Below, piece after piece: positions 16,780 through 26,059 of a stretch of DNA of 64,000 nucleotides. Under the pieces are notes generated by a model. It saw only the letters and a list, made by a program, of their open reading frames with translations. It was not told the DNA's origin and did not search any database. The stretch comes from Vreelandella alkaliphila. Lineage in GTDB: Bacteria; Pseudomonadota; Gammaproteobacteria; Pseudomonadales; Halomonadaceae. The stretch is taken from contig NZ_JABASV010000002.1 in assembly GCF_016107625.1 (NCBI RefSeq), positions 372,001 to 436,000 of the forward strand. The letters run 5' to 3'. Made by a program: the position numbers and the translations under genes. Positions within the stretch are counted from its first letter, which is position 1. Each line of letters starts with the position of its first letter.

Positions 16780-16994
16780 GTTTTATGCCGCTTCCGCGGG
16801 TAGCGCCTCGCCGAATGCGATTTAACCCCATTCCTGCCCTATGGCTATCTCCATAGACTCTTTATAGATTGCTCTTTATGACTGATTGACCGCAGTTGGT
16901 TGGCTTTTATAGGCAGTTAATCGCTCTTAAGTAGCTGTTCTAGCTGCTCATAATAAATAGCCTAAAAAACAATATAAATTTATAAGGTTTCCCA

Positions 16995-18455
16995 ATGACA
17001 ACGACAAATACGCCCCCCAAAACGCTGTGGCTGGGCCGCTGGGGGTTTGTGCTGGCAGCCACTGGCTCTGCAGTGGGCCTGGGTAATATCTGGAAGTTTC
17101 CTTACATCACTGGCGAGTTCGGGGGTGGCGCTTTTGTGCTGGTCTATTTGGCCTGCATATTGGCAGTAGGTGTTCCTATCATGATGGCTGAAATCAGCTT
17201 TGGGCGTCGCGGTAGGGGTAGCCCGATTGATGCTATCCGTCGAGTGGTACATGAGTCAGGGCGCGGCAGTTTCTGGTCGATCTTCGGCTGGATGGCCATG
17301 CTGTGTGGTTTCATGATTCTGTCGTTCTACGTGGTCGTCGCTGGCTGGTCATTTTCCTATCTGTGGAAAATGCTGAGCGGCGGACTGGCCGGTAATAGCG
17401 TCGATGATATGGCAGCAATTTTTGCCGCTAATAATGCCAACCCTTTCACGTTAGGCGCCTGGAGCACGCTAGTGACGGTGCTAACCATGTTCATCGTCGG
17501 TAAGGGCGTACAAGCAGGTATTGAAAAGAGTGTCAGTTGGATGATGCCAGGCATGGTGATCATGCTGGGCATACTGATTGGCTACGGTGCTTTTTCTGGT
17601 GGCTTTGCCGAAGCTTGGTCTTTTCTGTTTTCTTTCAATGCCGAAGGGTTAAGCAGTGAAGGGCTCTTAGCGGCACTGGGGCATGCCTTCTTTACCTTGT
17701 CGCTCGCGTCTGGTGCCATTCTTACCTACGGCTCTTACCTGCCAGAAGGGCACTCCATTGCGCGCACGACATTCAGTGTGGCCATTGCTGATACCGTTGT
17801 CGCGCTGATGGCAGGCTTGGCTATTTTCCCGATTATTTTCGCTAACGGAATGAATCCCGGCCAAGGGCCAGGGTTGATCTTTATGAGCTTGCCCCTGGCC
17901 TTCCAAGCAATGCCGTTTGGTACGTTGTTTGGCGTCCTGTTCTTTGTGATGCTGTCGATGGCCGCGCTTACGTCGTCGATTTCAATGATCGAAGCGACAG
18001 TGGCCTGGCTAGTTGCAAGCAAAGGGATGACGCGCAAACGGGCATCCTGGGGTGTGGGCATCGTGCTGTGGTTGGTAAGCACCTTGGCAATGCTGTCTTT
18101 CAATATGGGCGCGGATTGGACGGTGGCAGGCCGCACTTTCTTCGATTGGCTGGATTACCTGACCTCCCGTTGGATGATGCCATTAGGCGGTTTAGGTACG
18201 GCACTGATGGCAGGCTTCCTGCTGCGTACTGAGCTATTTAGAGAGGAGCTAGGGCTCTCCCGTACCCAACACACGCTGTGGCTGTTTATGGTGCGTTACG
18301 TCAGCCCGTTAGGTATCGTGTTAATTTTCATCGATGCGCTGGGCCTTGCCACCCTTCAAGTAGGCACTCAGTGGCCGTGGCTGCTAGCCCTGCTGGTGGT
18401 TATTACCGTGGTGGGAGAGTTAGCTAGCCCACGACTGCGGCATCAGGCTTCCTGA
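16995..18455 (+). CDS. Sodium-dependent transporter, NSS/SNF family (probable aromatic amino acid uptake)
   Basis: This 486-aa inner-membrane protein belongs to the neurotransmitter:sodium symporter family. The first helix carries the hallmark WGFVLAATGSAVGLGNIWKFPY, which lines the Na+ and substrate sites. Eleven to twelve hydrophobic segments follow, including YVVVAGWSFSYLWK and LASGAILTYGSYLP. Bacterial members import amino acids such as tyrosine, tryptophan or leucine. Two TyrR-type boxes upstream and the adjacent phhR make tyrosine or phenylalanine the likely substrate. That assignment rests on context, not on a substrate motif. A convergent terminator follows. Confidence 0.88.
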   Translation: MTTTNTPPKTLWLGRWGFVLAATGSAVGLGNIWKFPYITGEFGGGAFVLVYLACILAVGVPIMMAEISFGRRGRGSPIDAIRRVVHESGRGSFWSIFGWMAMLCGFMILSFYVVVAGWSFSYLWKMLSGGLAGNSVDDMAAIFAANNANPFTLGAWSTLVTVLTMFIVGKGVQAGIEKSVSWMMPGMVIMLGILIGYGAFSGGFAEAWSFLFSFNAEGLSSEGLLAALGHAFFTLSLASGAILTYGSYLPEGHSIARTTFSVAIADTVVALMAGLAIFPIIFANGMNPGQGPGLIFMSLPLAFQAMPFGTLFGVLFFVMLSMAALTSSISMIEATVAWLVASKGMTRKRASWGVGIVLWLVSTLAMLSFNMGADWTVAGRTFFDWLDYLTSRWMMPLGGLGTALMAGFLLRTELFREELGLSRTQHTLWLFMVRYVSPLGIVLIFIDALGLATLQVGTQWPWLLALLVVITVVGELASPRLRHQAS

Positions 18456-18493
18456 AGCAACTCATTAGAATAAGACATTAAGAAGAGTCATCA

Positions 18494-18528
18494 AAGCGCT
18501 CTCATCGATAGTCGATGGGAGCGCTTTG
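18494..18528. terminator. Bidirectional terminator between symporter and DUF6455 gene
   Basis: A 15-bp stem with one T-G wobble (AAAGCGCTC then CATCG, and the complementary arm) closes a 5-nt loop between two convergent genes. T-runs are short, so termination may be moderate. Confidence 0.65.
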
Positions 18529-18530
18529 CA

Positions 18531-18977
18531 TTAGCGTGCCGCTAAGGCATCAAAGGCATTGGCGTTAGGGCATAAGCGGCGGCACTCATCAAGCTCGGCA
18601 CTTGCTCGCATTGCTTTCCAACAATCGCCAACGGCTGCGCAAGCGTTGCAGGTGTCACGCAGTGTACGATAGTCGGCATGCTTCATCAGAACATTCCCAT
18701 GAAGCTCACTCTCTTTAAGACCGAAGCGCTGCATCATAACTGGCATTAAGGTTTTGGCTGGGCTGAAATGAGCGGGTTGGCCTGCTGCTAGCTGCCTTGC
18801 CACTGCCTGCTCAAAGCGTGGCTCTAGCGGTCTTTCCAGGTCGTTGATAAGTGCATCATAGCTAGCGCCTGCTTGCTGGTTTATGTTGCGGGCTAACGTC
18901 GCGGTTGATGCTGTATAGCAGCGCTCTGTGAGGCGGCTCCACCAAGAGGTGGTATCTGTATGCTGGGCAGTATCCAT
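18531..18977 (-). CDS. DUF6455 domain-containing protein
   Basis: This 148-aa protein of unknown function matches the DUF6455 pattern: VMMQRFGLKESEL in the middle, then a Cys-rich tail with RDTCNACAAVGDCWKAMRAS and CRRLCPNANAFDALAAR. The spaced cysteines could bind a metal or form disulfides. No signal peptide or clear membrane helix is seen. The start at 18977 is placed eight bases after GAGGGAG; a longer reading to 19055 lacks a ribosome site. It appears monocistronic, and its neighbours give no hint of its role. Confidence 0.7.
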   Translation of the reverse strand: MDTAQHTDTTSWWSRLTERCYTASTATLARNINQQAGASYDALINDLERPLEPRFEQAVARQLAAGQPAHFSPAKTLMPVMMQRFGLKESELHGNVLMKHADYRTLRDTCNACAAVGDCWKAMRASAELDECRRLCPNANAFDALAAR

Positions 18978-19149
18978 GGTCATTCTCCCTCGGCGGTTCT
19001 TGATGATGACATCAGTATCAACCGACGAGAGATAAACTATCTTGACGCGGATCAAGTTGGTTTCAAGTGAAACAGAGATGCGGAAGGAGGGAGTGGAGGG
19101 AAGTGATAGAAAAGTAGCTGCTTATAGGGCGTCATCAGAATGTGAGTGC

Positions 19150-19186
19150 TGCTCTCGCCGCCTATTATACGGCCGCGGCGAGAGCA
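19150..19186 (-). terminator. Hairpin after the orphan TRAP binding-protein gene
   Basis: A perfect 12-bp stem (TGCTCTCGCCGC with its complement) encloses a 13-nt loop 14 bp past the stop codon. There is no T-run, so it may be a weak terminator or an mRNA-stabilising structure. Confidence 0.45.
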
Positions 19187-19200
19187 TCTAATCAAGCGGC

Positions 19201-20256
19201 TCAGTGACTAACAACACTCGCTTCGATACGCTCTTCGGCCGCTGCATTGACTAACTGCTCATGAAAGAAGGCAAGTGCGGCAGGCGCGTCAACACCACGA
19301 CTCTTTATCGACTCACTCCAGGCATCTTGTAAGTTGCTTGCAACGCCCCTCAGGTAATCGATGTCTTGTTCCGATGCTTGGGTAAAGGTGGCGCCATTCT
19401 CTTCACCAAATTCAACGCCGCGCTGGTCGGAAATATCCATCATGTAGCCAAACAAGCGTGAAAGCCGCTCACCCGATACGCTTTCAATCGCCGCGCGGTC
19501 TTCGTCCGACACTTGGTCCCAGAACATCGGGTTCATAACAATCGCAAAGCTGCCGCGATAGAAACCGCCGTCTACGGTAAGGGTGTGCGGGGCAACTTCA
19601 GCCACGCGGAAGCTGCGCAAGCTCTCAAGCGTTAGCATCGCGCCGTCAACAACGCCCTGGGAGGCCGCTTCGTAGGTGCCTGTGGGCGGAATGGAGACAC
19701 CGGTTACCGACATTGCCTCGGCTAAGCCACTCATCACTCCGCCGCCCACGCGCAGCCGTTTGCCAGCAAGCTCATCAATGGAGCTTATTTGGTCACGGGT
19801 AAATATTTGCCCTGGCCCATGTACGCCCATCGCAACGACATCAACACCACGGTGCTCATTGGCTTGCTGCAAATACTCTTGGTGGGTATGCCAATAGGCC
19901 GCAGAGGCATCTTCTGAAGAGAACTCCTCAAAGGTAGGGAATTCAGGTAGCTGCGTGGCTAGAAAACGTCCCGCCATATGGGCGTGAAAAATCCAACTGG
20001 CGTCTGCAATACCATCAGCAACGATTTCCATTTGTGCGGGAGGAGGCCCCATATCGTGTACCACTTCTACCGTGACACGGTCATCAGTGGCTTCTTCAAT
20101 CCACGCCTTCCAGGTCGGCCAAACAATGGTATTAATTCCGTGATTCGGCCCACCCCACGTGCTAACGGTGATCGTTGCCTGGGCAAATGAAGACATGCTG
20201 AACGCCATGCTGGAAAGCGCGATAGCACCCACGAGTAAGCGAGCTGGTTGTTTCAT
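19201..20256 (-). CDS. DctP-type TRAP solute-binding protein, orphan paralogue
   Basis: This 351-aa periplasmic protein has a signal peptide (KQPARLLVGAIALSSMAFSM, cleavage near SFAQA) and a DctP fold. It is closely similar along its whole length to the binding protein at 33474-34547; for example both share NHGINTIVWPTWKAWIEEAT and the block around GERLSRLFGYMMD. Unlike that copy it has no permease genes beside it. It may therefore use the DctQM pair at 34.6-36.4 kb, widening the substrate range. A near-copy of the palindrome found before the other binding protein lies about 150 bp upstream. The substrate is unknown; an aromatic acid would fit the surroundings. Confidence 0.9.
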   Translation of the reverse strand: MKQPARLLVGAIALSSMAFSMSSFAQATITVSTWGGPNHGINTIVWPTWKAWIEEATDDRVTVEVVHDMGPPPAQMEIVADGIADASWIFHAHMAGRFLATQLPEFPTFEEFSSEDASAAYWHTHQEYLQQANEHRGVDVVAMGVHGPGQIFTRDQISSIDELAGKRLRVGGGVMSGLAEAMSVTGVSIPPTGTYEAASQGVVDGAMLTLESLRSFRVAEVAPHTLTVDGGFYRGSFAIVMNPMFWDQVSDEDRAAIESVSGERLSRLFGYMMDISDQRGVEFGEENGATFTQASEQDIDYLRGVASNLQDAWSESIKSRGVDAPAALAFFHEQLVNAAAEERIEASVVSH

Positions 20257-20406
20257 GCGGAAACTCCAAAACGACGTTATTAACGTCTGTGTTGTTATTG
20301 GTAACGCCTAACACCGAGCAAGTAGCGCCTTCTCAGGAGGCGTAAATCACAAAGCTTACCTTGCCTCTAGATAGTTTCAATAGCAACTAATTTAAAGTTG
20401 GTTGAG

Positions 20407-20424
20407 TTGATACTTAAGTCTTAA
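20407..20424. promoter_or_regulatory. Candidate MarR operator, copy before orphan dctP-like gene
   Basis: The 18 bases match 16 of 18 positions of the perfect palindrome TTAATACTTAAGTATTAA at 33314. The site ends 150 bp before the binding-protein start, close to the 142-bp distance in the paralogous gene. The rest of the two upstream regions is not visibly alike. Confidence 0.55.
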
Positions 20425-20486
20425 TTTTGAAGTTTTGGAGGTTCGTTCTAGCGGGCAGTAAGGCTTGGTGGTCTCAATCGGCTGAT

Positions 20487-20969
20487 TCAACGAATCGGGA
20501 TAGCGGTCTCTTCTTTGATATTACGTAGCACGAAATTAGAGCTAACCTGGGAAATACCATCCAAGGTGAAGAGTTTTTCATTCAGAAAACGGTCATAAGC
20601 CGCCATGTCTTCGATCACTACCCGCAATACGAAATCGGCGTTGCCGGTGGTGGCATAGCACTGCAGCACTTCTGGATATTGCAGAATGCGATTTTCGAAC
20701 TCGACGGTATTGTCGATGTGGTGGCGAACTAGCGTCACCATGACCAGTGCTGATAGTGGCTGGCCCACTAGGCTGGGTTCCACCAACGCTGCAAAGCGGC
20801 GGATAACGCCACTCTCCTCCAGGGCTTTTACGCGTCGCCAACAGGCAGCGGGGGAGAGCCCGATCTGTTCGGCGAGTTCATTGTTGGTAATACGCCCCTG
20901 TTGCTGAAGCAGGGTAAGAATGCGCTGATCATGCCTGTCTAAGGTGATTTCTTTGGTTGCTTCTTTCAT
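20487..20969 (-). CDS. Lrp/AsnC family transcriptional regulator
   Basis: This 160-aa protein has an N-terminal helix-turn-helix (LDRHDQRILTLLQQQGRITNNELAEQIGLSPAACWRRVKALEESG, where the recognition helix is the AACWRRV part) and a C-terminal RAM domain (CYATTGNADFVLRVVIEDM). It diverges from the large indolepyruvate oxidoreductase gene; the 177-bp region between them contains ATCATTGC at 21003 facing GTAATGAT at 21032, a plausible symmetric site. It most likely senses an amino acid or aryl-pyruvate and controls the oxidoreductase and itself. This is inferred from position. Confidence 0.88.
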   Translation of the reverse strand: MKEATKEITLDRHDQRILTLLQQQGRITNNELAEQIGLSPAACWRRVKALEESGVIRRFAALVEPSLVGQPLSALVMVTLVRHHIDNTVEFENRILQYPEVLQCYATTGNADFVLRVVIEDMAAYDRFLNEKLFTLDGISQVSSNFVLRNIKEETAIPIR

Positions 20970-21002
20970 GGTGTCATTTCATTTATTTGTGGTTTGTTGA
21001 AT

Positions 21003-21039
21003 ATCATTGCGTCAAAACTAAAAAAATGAAAGTAATGAT
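21003..21039. promoter_or_regulatory. Interrupted inverted repeat between AsnC-type regulator and IOR gene
   Basis: ATCATTGC and GTAATGAT (7 of 8 positions complementary) are centred 29 bp apart in the divergent promoter region. The segment between them is A-rich. It is a weak but suitably placed candidate for Lrp-family binding. Confidence 0.35.
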
Positions 21040-21146
21040 TAATAACCAGGCGTTTGAAGAGCTAATTAGCAAGCACCTTTAGTGCGCTCTTGGCTAGACT
21101 CAGATGTATTACAACCATAACTCTTCAACCGTACTGGTGAACTCTC

Positions 21147-24100
21147 ATGACAACCCCCTCAATTGCTGAGCAGGCGGGTTCTATTACCCAGCCTCTCGAG
21201 ATCGCACTCGATAATTATCAGCTGGCCGACCGCTATAGCCGAGGCGAAGGCCGTATTTTTCTTACTGGCACCCAAGCCTTGGTACGCATCGCCTTACGTC
21301 AGGCGGAGCTTGATCGCCACAATGGCCGCCAGACGGCAGGACTTATCAGTGGCTATCGTGGCTCGCCCTTAGGCGGTGTGGACCAAGAAATTTGGCGGGC
21401 GAAAGCCGCTATGGAAGCGCATCACATCGATTTTGTCCCTGCGATCAACGAAGACCTGGCCGCTACCATGATGCTGGGTTGCCAACAGGTAGAGACAGAT
21501 CCTGAGCGGCAAGTCGAAGGCGTCTTCGGCATGTGGTATGGCAAAGGGCCAGGTGTTGACCGCGCGGGCGACGCGTTAAAGCACGGTAATGCCTACGGTA
21601 GCTCACCGACGGGTGGTGTGCTGGTGGTCGCGGGCGATGATCATGGGTGTGTATCGTCCTCCATGCCACACCAGTCGGATGTCGCCTTTATGGCCTGGTT
21701 TATGCCGGTCGTAAGCCCTGCCTCATTGGCGGAATATGAACGCTTTGGGCTATGGGGCTATGCACTTTCACGCTTCTCTGGTTGCTGGGTGGGGTTCAAA
21801 GCCGTTTCCGAAACCGTAGAAAGTGGCGCATCGGTGGACGTGCCACCTTTGCCGGAATATGTCACGCCGGATTTCGAAATGCCGGAAGGCGGGCTGCACT
21901 ACCGCTGGCCTGACCTGCCGGGGCCGCAGCTTGAGACCCGCCTTGAGCACAAGCTGGCCGCCGTTCAGGCGTTTGCCACCGCTAACCCGATTGATCAGTA
22001 TTTATTTCGCCAAGAACAGGCGACATTTGGGCTGGTTACCACAGGCAAGGGCCACCTGGATTTACTTGAGGCGCTGCGTTTGTTGGGGCTGGATGAAGCG
22101 AAGCTGCGTGAATTGGGGGTGGAAATATACAAAGTTGGGATGGTGTGGCCGCTCCATCGCCCCGGCATTCTTGAGTTTATTCATGGCAAGCGCGAAGTGC
22201 TGGTCATTGAAGAGAAGCGCGGCATTATTGAAAGTCAGCTTAAAGAGTACATGTCCGAACCCGATCACCCTGGCGAGGTGATCGTGACCGGCAAGCAGGA
22301 TGAAACTGGCAAGCCCTTGATTCCCTTTGTTGGGGAGCTGGGCCCGCGTCTCTTGGCAGGCTTTGTCGCCGAGCGTCTCGCGCGCTTTTTCAAGATTGAT
22401 TTTAGCGACAAACTGGCAACCGTTGACGCTTGCCAAGCCGGCGTTAAGGAGCTTGGTGGTGTGCGCCGCATGCCGTATTTCTGCTCCGGTTGCCCACACA
22501 ATAGCTCGACCAAGGTGCCGGAGGGCAGTAAAGCCTTAGCGGGGATCGGTTGCCACTTTATGGCCTCGTGGATGGGCCGCAACACCGAATCGTTAATTCA
22601 GATGGGCGGCGAAGGCGTTAACTGGGTGGGCAAGAGCCGCTTTACCGGCAACGGTCATATTTTCCAGAACTTAGGCGAAGGCACCTGGTTTCACTCGGGC
22701 TCAATGGCGGTGCGCCAGGCAGTGGCTGCCAACGTCAATATTACCTATAAAATCCTGTTTAACGACGCGGTTGCCATGACGGGCGGTCAACCCGTGGATG
22801 GGCAAATCAACGTGCCGATGATCGCCCGGCAATCGCTGGATGAAGGTGTTCGTCGGGTAGTGGTGGTCAGTGATGAACCCGAAAAATACCGCGGGCATGA
22901 GAAGGAGTTTCCTAAGCAGGTAACCTTCCACGGGCGCGAAGAGATGGACACGCTGCAACGTGAACTGCGCGAAATTCCTGGCTGCACCGTGTTGATTTAT
23001 GACCAGGCATGCGCGGCTGAAAAACGCCGTCGGCGCAAGCGTGGTTTGATGGAAGACCCCGCCCGCCGGGTGTTCATTAACCATCATGTTTGCGAAGGTT
23101 GTGGTGATTGTTCTGTACAGTCCAACTGTTTATCGGTGGTGCCACGTGAGACCGAACTAGGCCGCAAGCGCAAAATCGATCAGTCGTCCTGCAACAAGGA
23201 TATGTCCTGCGTCAGTGGCTTTTGCCCCAGTTTTGTCACTGTTGAAGGCGGCGGGCTGCGTAAAGGCCAAGGCGTCACCGCAGATAATGTCTTTTGGCAA
23301 CGCATAGCGCATTTGCCTAACCCCTCCATTGCTACTTTGACGGCCCCTTATGACTTGCTGGTGGGAGGCGTTGGCGGCACGGGCGTGGTGACCGTTGGGC
23401 AACTGATCACCATGGCAGCACACCTGGAAGGCAAGGGCAGCAGCGTGCTCGACTTTATGGGGTTTGCGCAAAAAGGCGGGGCAGTCCTTAGCTATGTGCG
23501 TCTGGCATCACAGCCTAGCGAGCTGAATCAGGTCCGTATCGAAGCCGGTCAGGCCGATGCGATGATCGCTTGCGATATGGTCGTGGCGAGTTCGCAGAAA
23601 GCACTGAATGTGCTGCAGCCGACCACGCGTATCGTGGCGAATCTGGCCGAGCTAGCCACGGCGGATTATGTCCTTTATCGCGATGCGGATATGCAGCCCA
23701 GTAAGCGCCTTAACATGTTGCGTGAAGCGGTAGGAGATGAACGCTTTGCTTCCCTGGATGCCAATCGCCTAGCCGAACAGCTGCTAGGCGATACGGTGTT
23801 TTCCAATATGATGATGCTGGGATTTGCCTGGCAGCAGGGGCTGGTGCCGCTTTCTGAACCTGCGCTGCAGCGTGCTTTGGAACTTAACGGCGTCGCTGTG
23901 GAGAAGAACCGGCAGGCATTTGCCTGGGGCCGCTTGGCAGCGGTGGAGCCCGACTACCTTCAGCAGCATTTGGACACGATGCCCCTGTCCGCGAATGCTA
24001 CACTGGACGACGTGATAGCGCGTAATAGTCGCCACCTGGAGCGCTATCAGAACCGTGCCTGGGCTGAGCGTTACGTTACCCAAGTAGCGAAAGTGCGTGA

Positions 24101-24662
24101 GGCCGAAGCAGCACTAAACGGTGGCCAATCGTTGAGTGAAGCCGTCGCCCATCAGCTCTATCGTTTGATGGCGTATAAAGATGAGTATGAAGTGGCGCGC
24201 CTTTATACCCAGAGCGATTTTCTGGATGAGGTCAAAGCGACGTTCTCGGGAGATTACCAGCTAACCTTCCATTTGGCACCGCCGCTGCTGGGTGGTCGTA
24301 AAGATGCGCAAGGGCGTCCGGTGAAGCGCCGCTTCGGACCCTGGGTGCTGAAGGCAATGGGCGCGCTGGCCAAGATGCGCGGTTTGCGCAACACGGCGCT
24401 TGACCCTTTCCGCTTCAGCGCTGATCGTAAGCTCGACCGCGCTTTATTGGCTGGCTACGAGCAGTTGATTGATGAGTTAGTGGCCCGTCTTGATGGTACG
24501 AATCACGCCACGGCCTTAGCGCTTGCTAAGCTGCCGGAAGAGATTCGTGGTTTCGGGCCAGTCCGCGAAACTGCCGCTGAGAAAGCCAACGAGCGCCGCG
24601 AGACGTTGTTGAAGGAACTACGTGAAGGTCGCTCGAAGACCATCGCTGTTGAAGCTGCTTAA
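21147..24662 (+). CDS. Indolepyruvate ferredoxin oxidoreductase, single-chain form
   Basis: This 1171-aa enzyme oxidatively decarboxylates aryl-pyruvates (indolepyruvate, phenylpyruvate, 4-hydroxyphenylpyruvate) to arylacetyl-CoA, passing electrons to ferredoxin. It fuses the IorA and IorB parts. The N-terminal thiamine enzyme half shows SGYRGSPLGGVD and the TPP-binding region around CSGCPHNSSTKVPEG and GIGCHFMASWMG. A 4Fe-4S site with CEGCGDC starts near residue 649, and the gamma domain starts near 739 with GGVGGTGVVTVGQL. Arylacetyl-CoA from phenylpyruvate is phenylacetyl-CoA, so this enzyme could feed the paa pathway without PaaK. An Lrp-type regulator is divergent, and a terminator follows. 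Confidence 0.92.
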   Translation: MTTPSIAEQAGSITQPLEIALDNYQLADRYSRGEGRIFLTGTQALVRIALRQAELDRHNGRQTAGLISGYRGSPLGGVDQEIWRAKAAMEAHHIDFVPAINEDLAATMMLGCQQVETDPERQVEGVFGMWYGKGPGVDRAGDALKHGNAYGSSPTGGVLVVAGDDHGCVSSSMPHQSDVAFMAWFMPVVSPASLAEYERFGLWGYALSRFSGCWVGFKAVSETVESGASVDVPPLPEYVTPDFEMPEGGLHYRWPDLPGPQLETRLEHKLAAVQAFATANPIDQYLFRQEQATFGLVTTGKGHLDLLEALRLLGLDEAKLRELGVEIYKVGMVWPLHRPGILEFIHGKREVLVIEEKRGIIESQLKEYMSEPDHPGEVIVTGKQDETGKPLIPFVGELGPRLLAGFVAERLARFFKIDFSDKLATVDACQAGVKELGGVRRMPYFCSGCPHNSSTKVPEGSKALAGIGCHFMASWMGRNTESLIQMGGEGVNWVGKSRFTGNGHIFQNLGEGTWFHSGSMAVRQAVAANVNITYKILFNDAVAMTGGQPVDGQINVPMIARQSLDEGVRRVVVVSDEPEKYRGHEKEFPKQVTFHGREEMDTLQRELREIPGCTVLIYDQACAAEKRRRRKRGLMEDPARRVFINHHVCEGCGDCSVQSNCLSVVPRETELGRKRKIDQSSCNKDMSCVSGFCPSFVTVEGGGLRKGQGVTADNVFWQRIAHLPNPSIATLTAPYDLLVGGVGGTGVVTVGQLITMAAHLEGKGSSVLDFMGFAQKGGAVLSYVRLASQPSELNQVRIEAGQADAMIACDMVVASSQKALNVLQPTTRIVANLAELATADYVLYRDADMQPSKRLNMLREAVGDERFASLDANRLAEQLLGDTVFSNMMMLGFAWQQGLVPLSEPALQRALELNGVAVEKNRQAFAWGRLAAVEPDYLQQHLDTMPLSANATLDDVIARNSRHLERYQNRAWAERYVTQVAKVREAEAALNGGQSLSEAVAHQLYRLMAYKDEYEVARLYTQSDFLDEVKATFSGDYQLTFHLAPPLLGGRKDAQGRPVKRRFGPWVLKAMGALAKMRGLRNTALDPFRFSADRKLDRALLAGYEQLIDELVARLDGTNHATALALAKLPEEIRGFGPVRETAAEKANERRETLLKELREGRSKTIAVEAA

Positions 24663-24681
24663 GGCAACTCAATATAGGTAA

Positions 24682-24708
24682 AAAAGGCCACGCAATGCGT
24701 GGCCTTTT
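24682..24708. terminator. Bidirectional terminator after the IOR gene
   Basis: A perfect 12-bp stem (AAAAGGCCACGC with its complement) with a 3-nt loop AAT, flanked by A and T tracts, lies between two convergent genes. Confidence 0.8.
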
Positions 24709-24733
24709 GCTAGGTAGCGAGACAGTGATTCAG

Positions 24734-25924
24734 CTACGCCTCTTTTCGGCGGCGTACCAGCAGCCAGTGGCTTAGTAAGGCGAGCAGCCCCATCAGCCCA
24801 ATCGTCAAGGCCATGGTGCGCGAGCTGCCGTCGTGGAATTGCCCGACTAATCCACCTACCACAGCGGCAATCGTCATTTGCAGAAAACCAAACAAAGAAG
24901 ACGCTGCGCCTGCACATTGGGGGTTGGGCGCCAGTGCACCGGCCATTGTTTGTGGCATCAAAATGCCTACTCCCAGCATGAACACCATATGCGGCCCCAC
25001 CACCGCCCACGGATGATGAACGCCAACGGTGGCCAAGCCCGCCATGACGACGCCCCCAGTTGCGCAGATTACGCTCCCCAAAGTAACGAGGCGATCACGA
25101 CCTAGGCGGTGGCTATAGCGGCCGCTGACCAGCGTGCCGAAGAAGAAGCCCGCGACAATCAGCGTGAACAGCACGCCATACAACGTAGGCGCGACACCCA
25201 GGTACTCGATGAGGACAAAAGATGAGCCAGAAAGGTACGCGAATAGCCCGGAGAACGCGGCCGCATTCACCAAGGTGTAGCCGATAAAGGCACGCTGAGT
25301 CAGTAGTAAGCGGAAGTTAGCCAGTACTGTTTTCGGGTGGATCGATTGCCGTCGCTCCTTCGCCAACGGCTCGGGTAGCATAAATATCAGCACCGCCAGC
25401 ATCACTGCCGCGTAGAGCGCCAGCACCACGAACACCGATTCCCAGCCAAAAAACAGCAGTAACCCTGCACCCACCACAGGGGCCAGAGCAGGGGCGAGGG
25501 CCATCGTGCTTGCCATATAGGAGAGAATGCGCCCAGCCTCGATAGGGCCATGAATATCACGCACCGATGCCCGTGCTAATACCGGCCCAGCAGCACCGCC
25601 GAAGGCCTGTAGGAAGCGGCCTACCAGCAACCACTCGACGCTCGGCGCCCAGGCACACAGTAGGCTCGCAGCGAGAAACAGCGATAAGCCCGCGATCATC
25701 ACCGGGCGGCGGCCAAAGCGATCAGAGATTGGCCCGCACACTAGTTGGGCCAGAGCGAATCCAGCCATATAGAGGCTAAGGGTCAGCTGTATTCGGTCTG
25801 GGCCAGTATTCAGCGCTTCTGCCATAGCGGGCATGGCTGGCAAATACATATCCGTCGCCAGCGGGCCGAGTGCAGTCACCGCGGCCAGTGCCACTACGGT
25901 GGCGGTAGAGGGCAGCTTTAGCAC
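24734..25924 (-). CDS. Bcr/CflA family MFS drug-type exporter
   Basis: This 396-aa membrane protein has twelve predicted hydrophobic segments and the Bcr/CflA hallmarks: TALGPLATDMYLPAMPAMAEAL in helix 1, then LVCGPISDRFGRRPVMIAGL, the MFS loop 2-3 motif, and FGGAAGPVLARASVRDI. Family members export drugs such as bicyclomycin or florfenicol, and sometimes cysteine or other metabolites. It is downstream of maiA on the same strand, but 135 bp and a hairpin separate them. The substrate is unknown. Confidence 0.88.
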   Translation of the reverse strand: MLKLPSTATVVALAAVTALGPLATDMYLPAMPAMAEALNTGPDRIQLTLSLYMAGFALAQLVCGPISDRFGRRPVMIAGLSLFLAASLLCAWAPSVEWLLVGRFLQAFGGAAGPVLARASVRDIHGPIEAGRILSYMASTMALAPALAPVVGAGLLLFFGWESVFVVLALYAAVMLAVLIFMLPEPLAKERRQSIHPKTVLANFRLLLTQRAFIGYTLVNAAAFSGLFAYLSGSSFVLIEYLGVAPTLYGVLFTLIVAGFFFGTLVSGRYSHRLGRDRLVTLGSVICATGGVVMAGLATVGVHHPWAVVGPHMVFMLGVGILMPQTMAGALAPNPQCAGAASSLFGFLQMTIAAVVGGLVGQFHDGSSRTMALTIGLMGLLALLSHWLLVRRRKEA

Positions 25925-25970
25925 CCCTTAACTCCTTTTGGTTGGATGTGATGCCCCTTCGGACACGAGT

Positions 25971-26000
25971 CGGGCGCCTTCCCGAGTGGAAAGACGCCCG
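25971..26000 (-). terminator. Hairpin after maiA
   Basis: CGGGCG and CGCCCG enclose an inner CTTCC/GGAAAG pairing, giving a long imperfect stem 60 bp past the maiA stop. A T-run is lacking, so termination strength is uncertain. Confidence 0.45.
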
Positions 26001-26059
26001 CTTATGTTAGCCTGCTTAGTATAGCTTAATAGTATCGCTTTATTGGGCTTGGCTTCAGC

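Noticed and set aside
16920-16938. CTTAAG-centred sequence before the Na+ symporter, similar to the MarR palindrome
   Set aside because: Only the central bases match; about half of the 18 positions differ, which is expected by chance.
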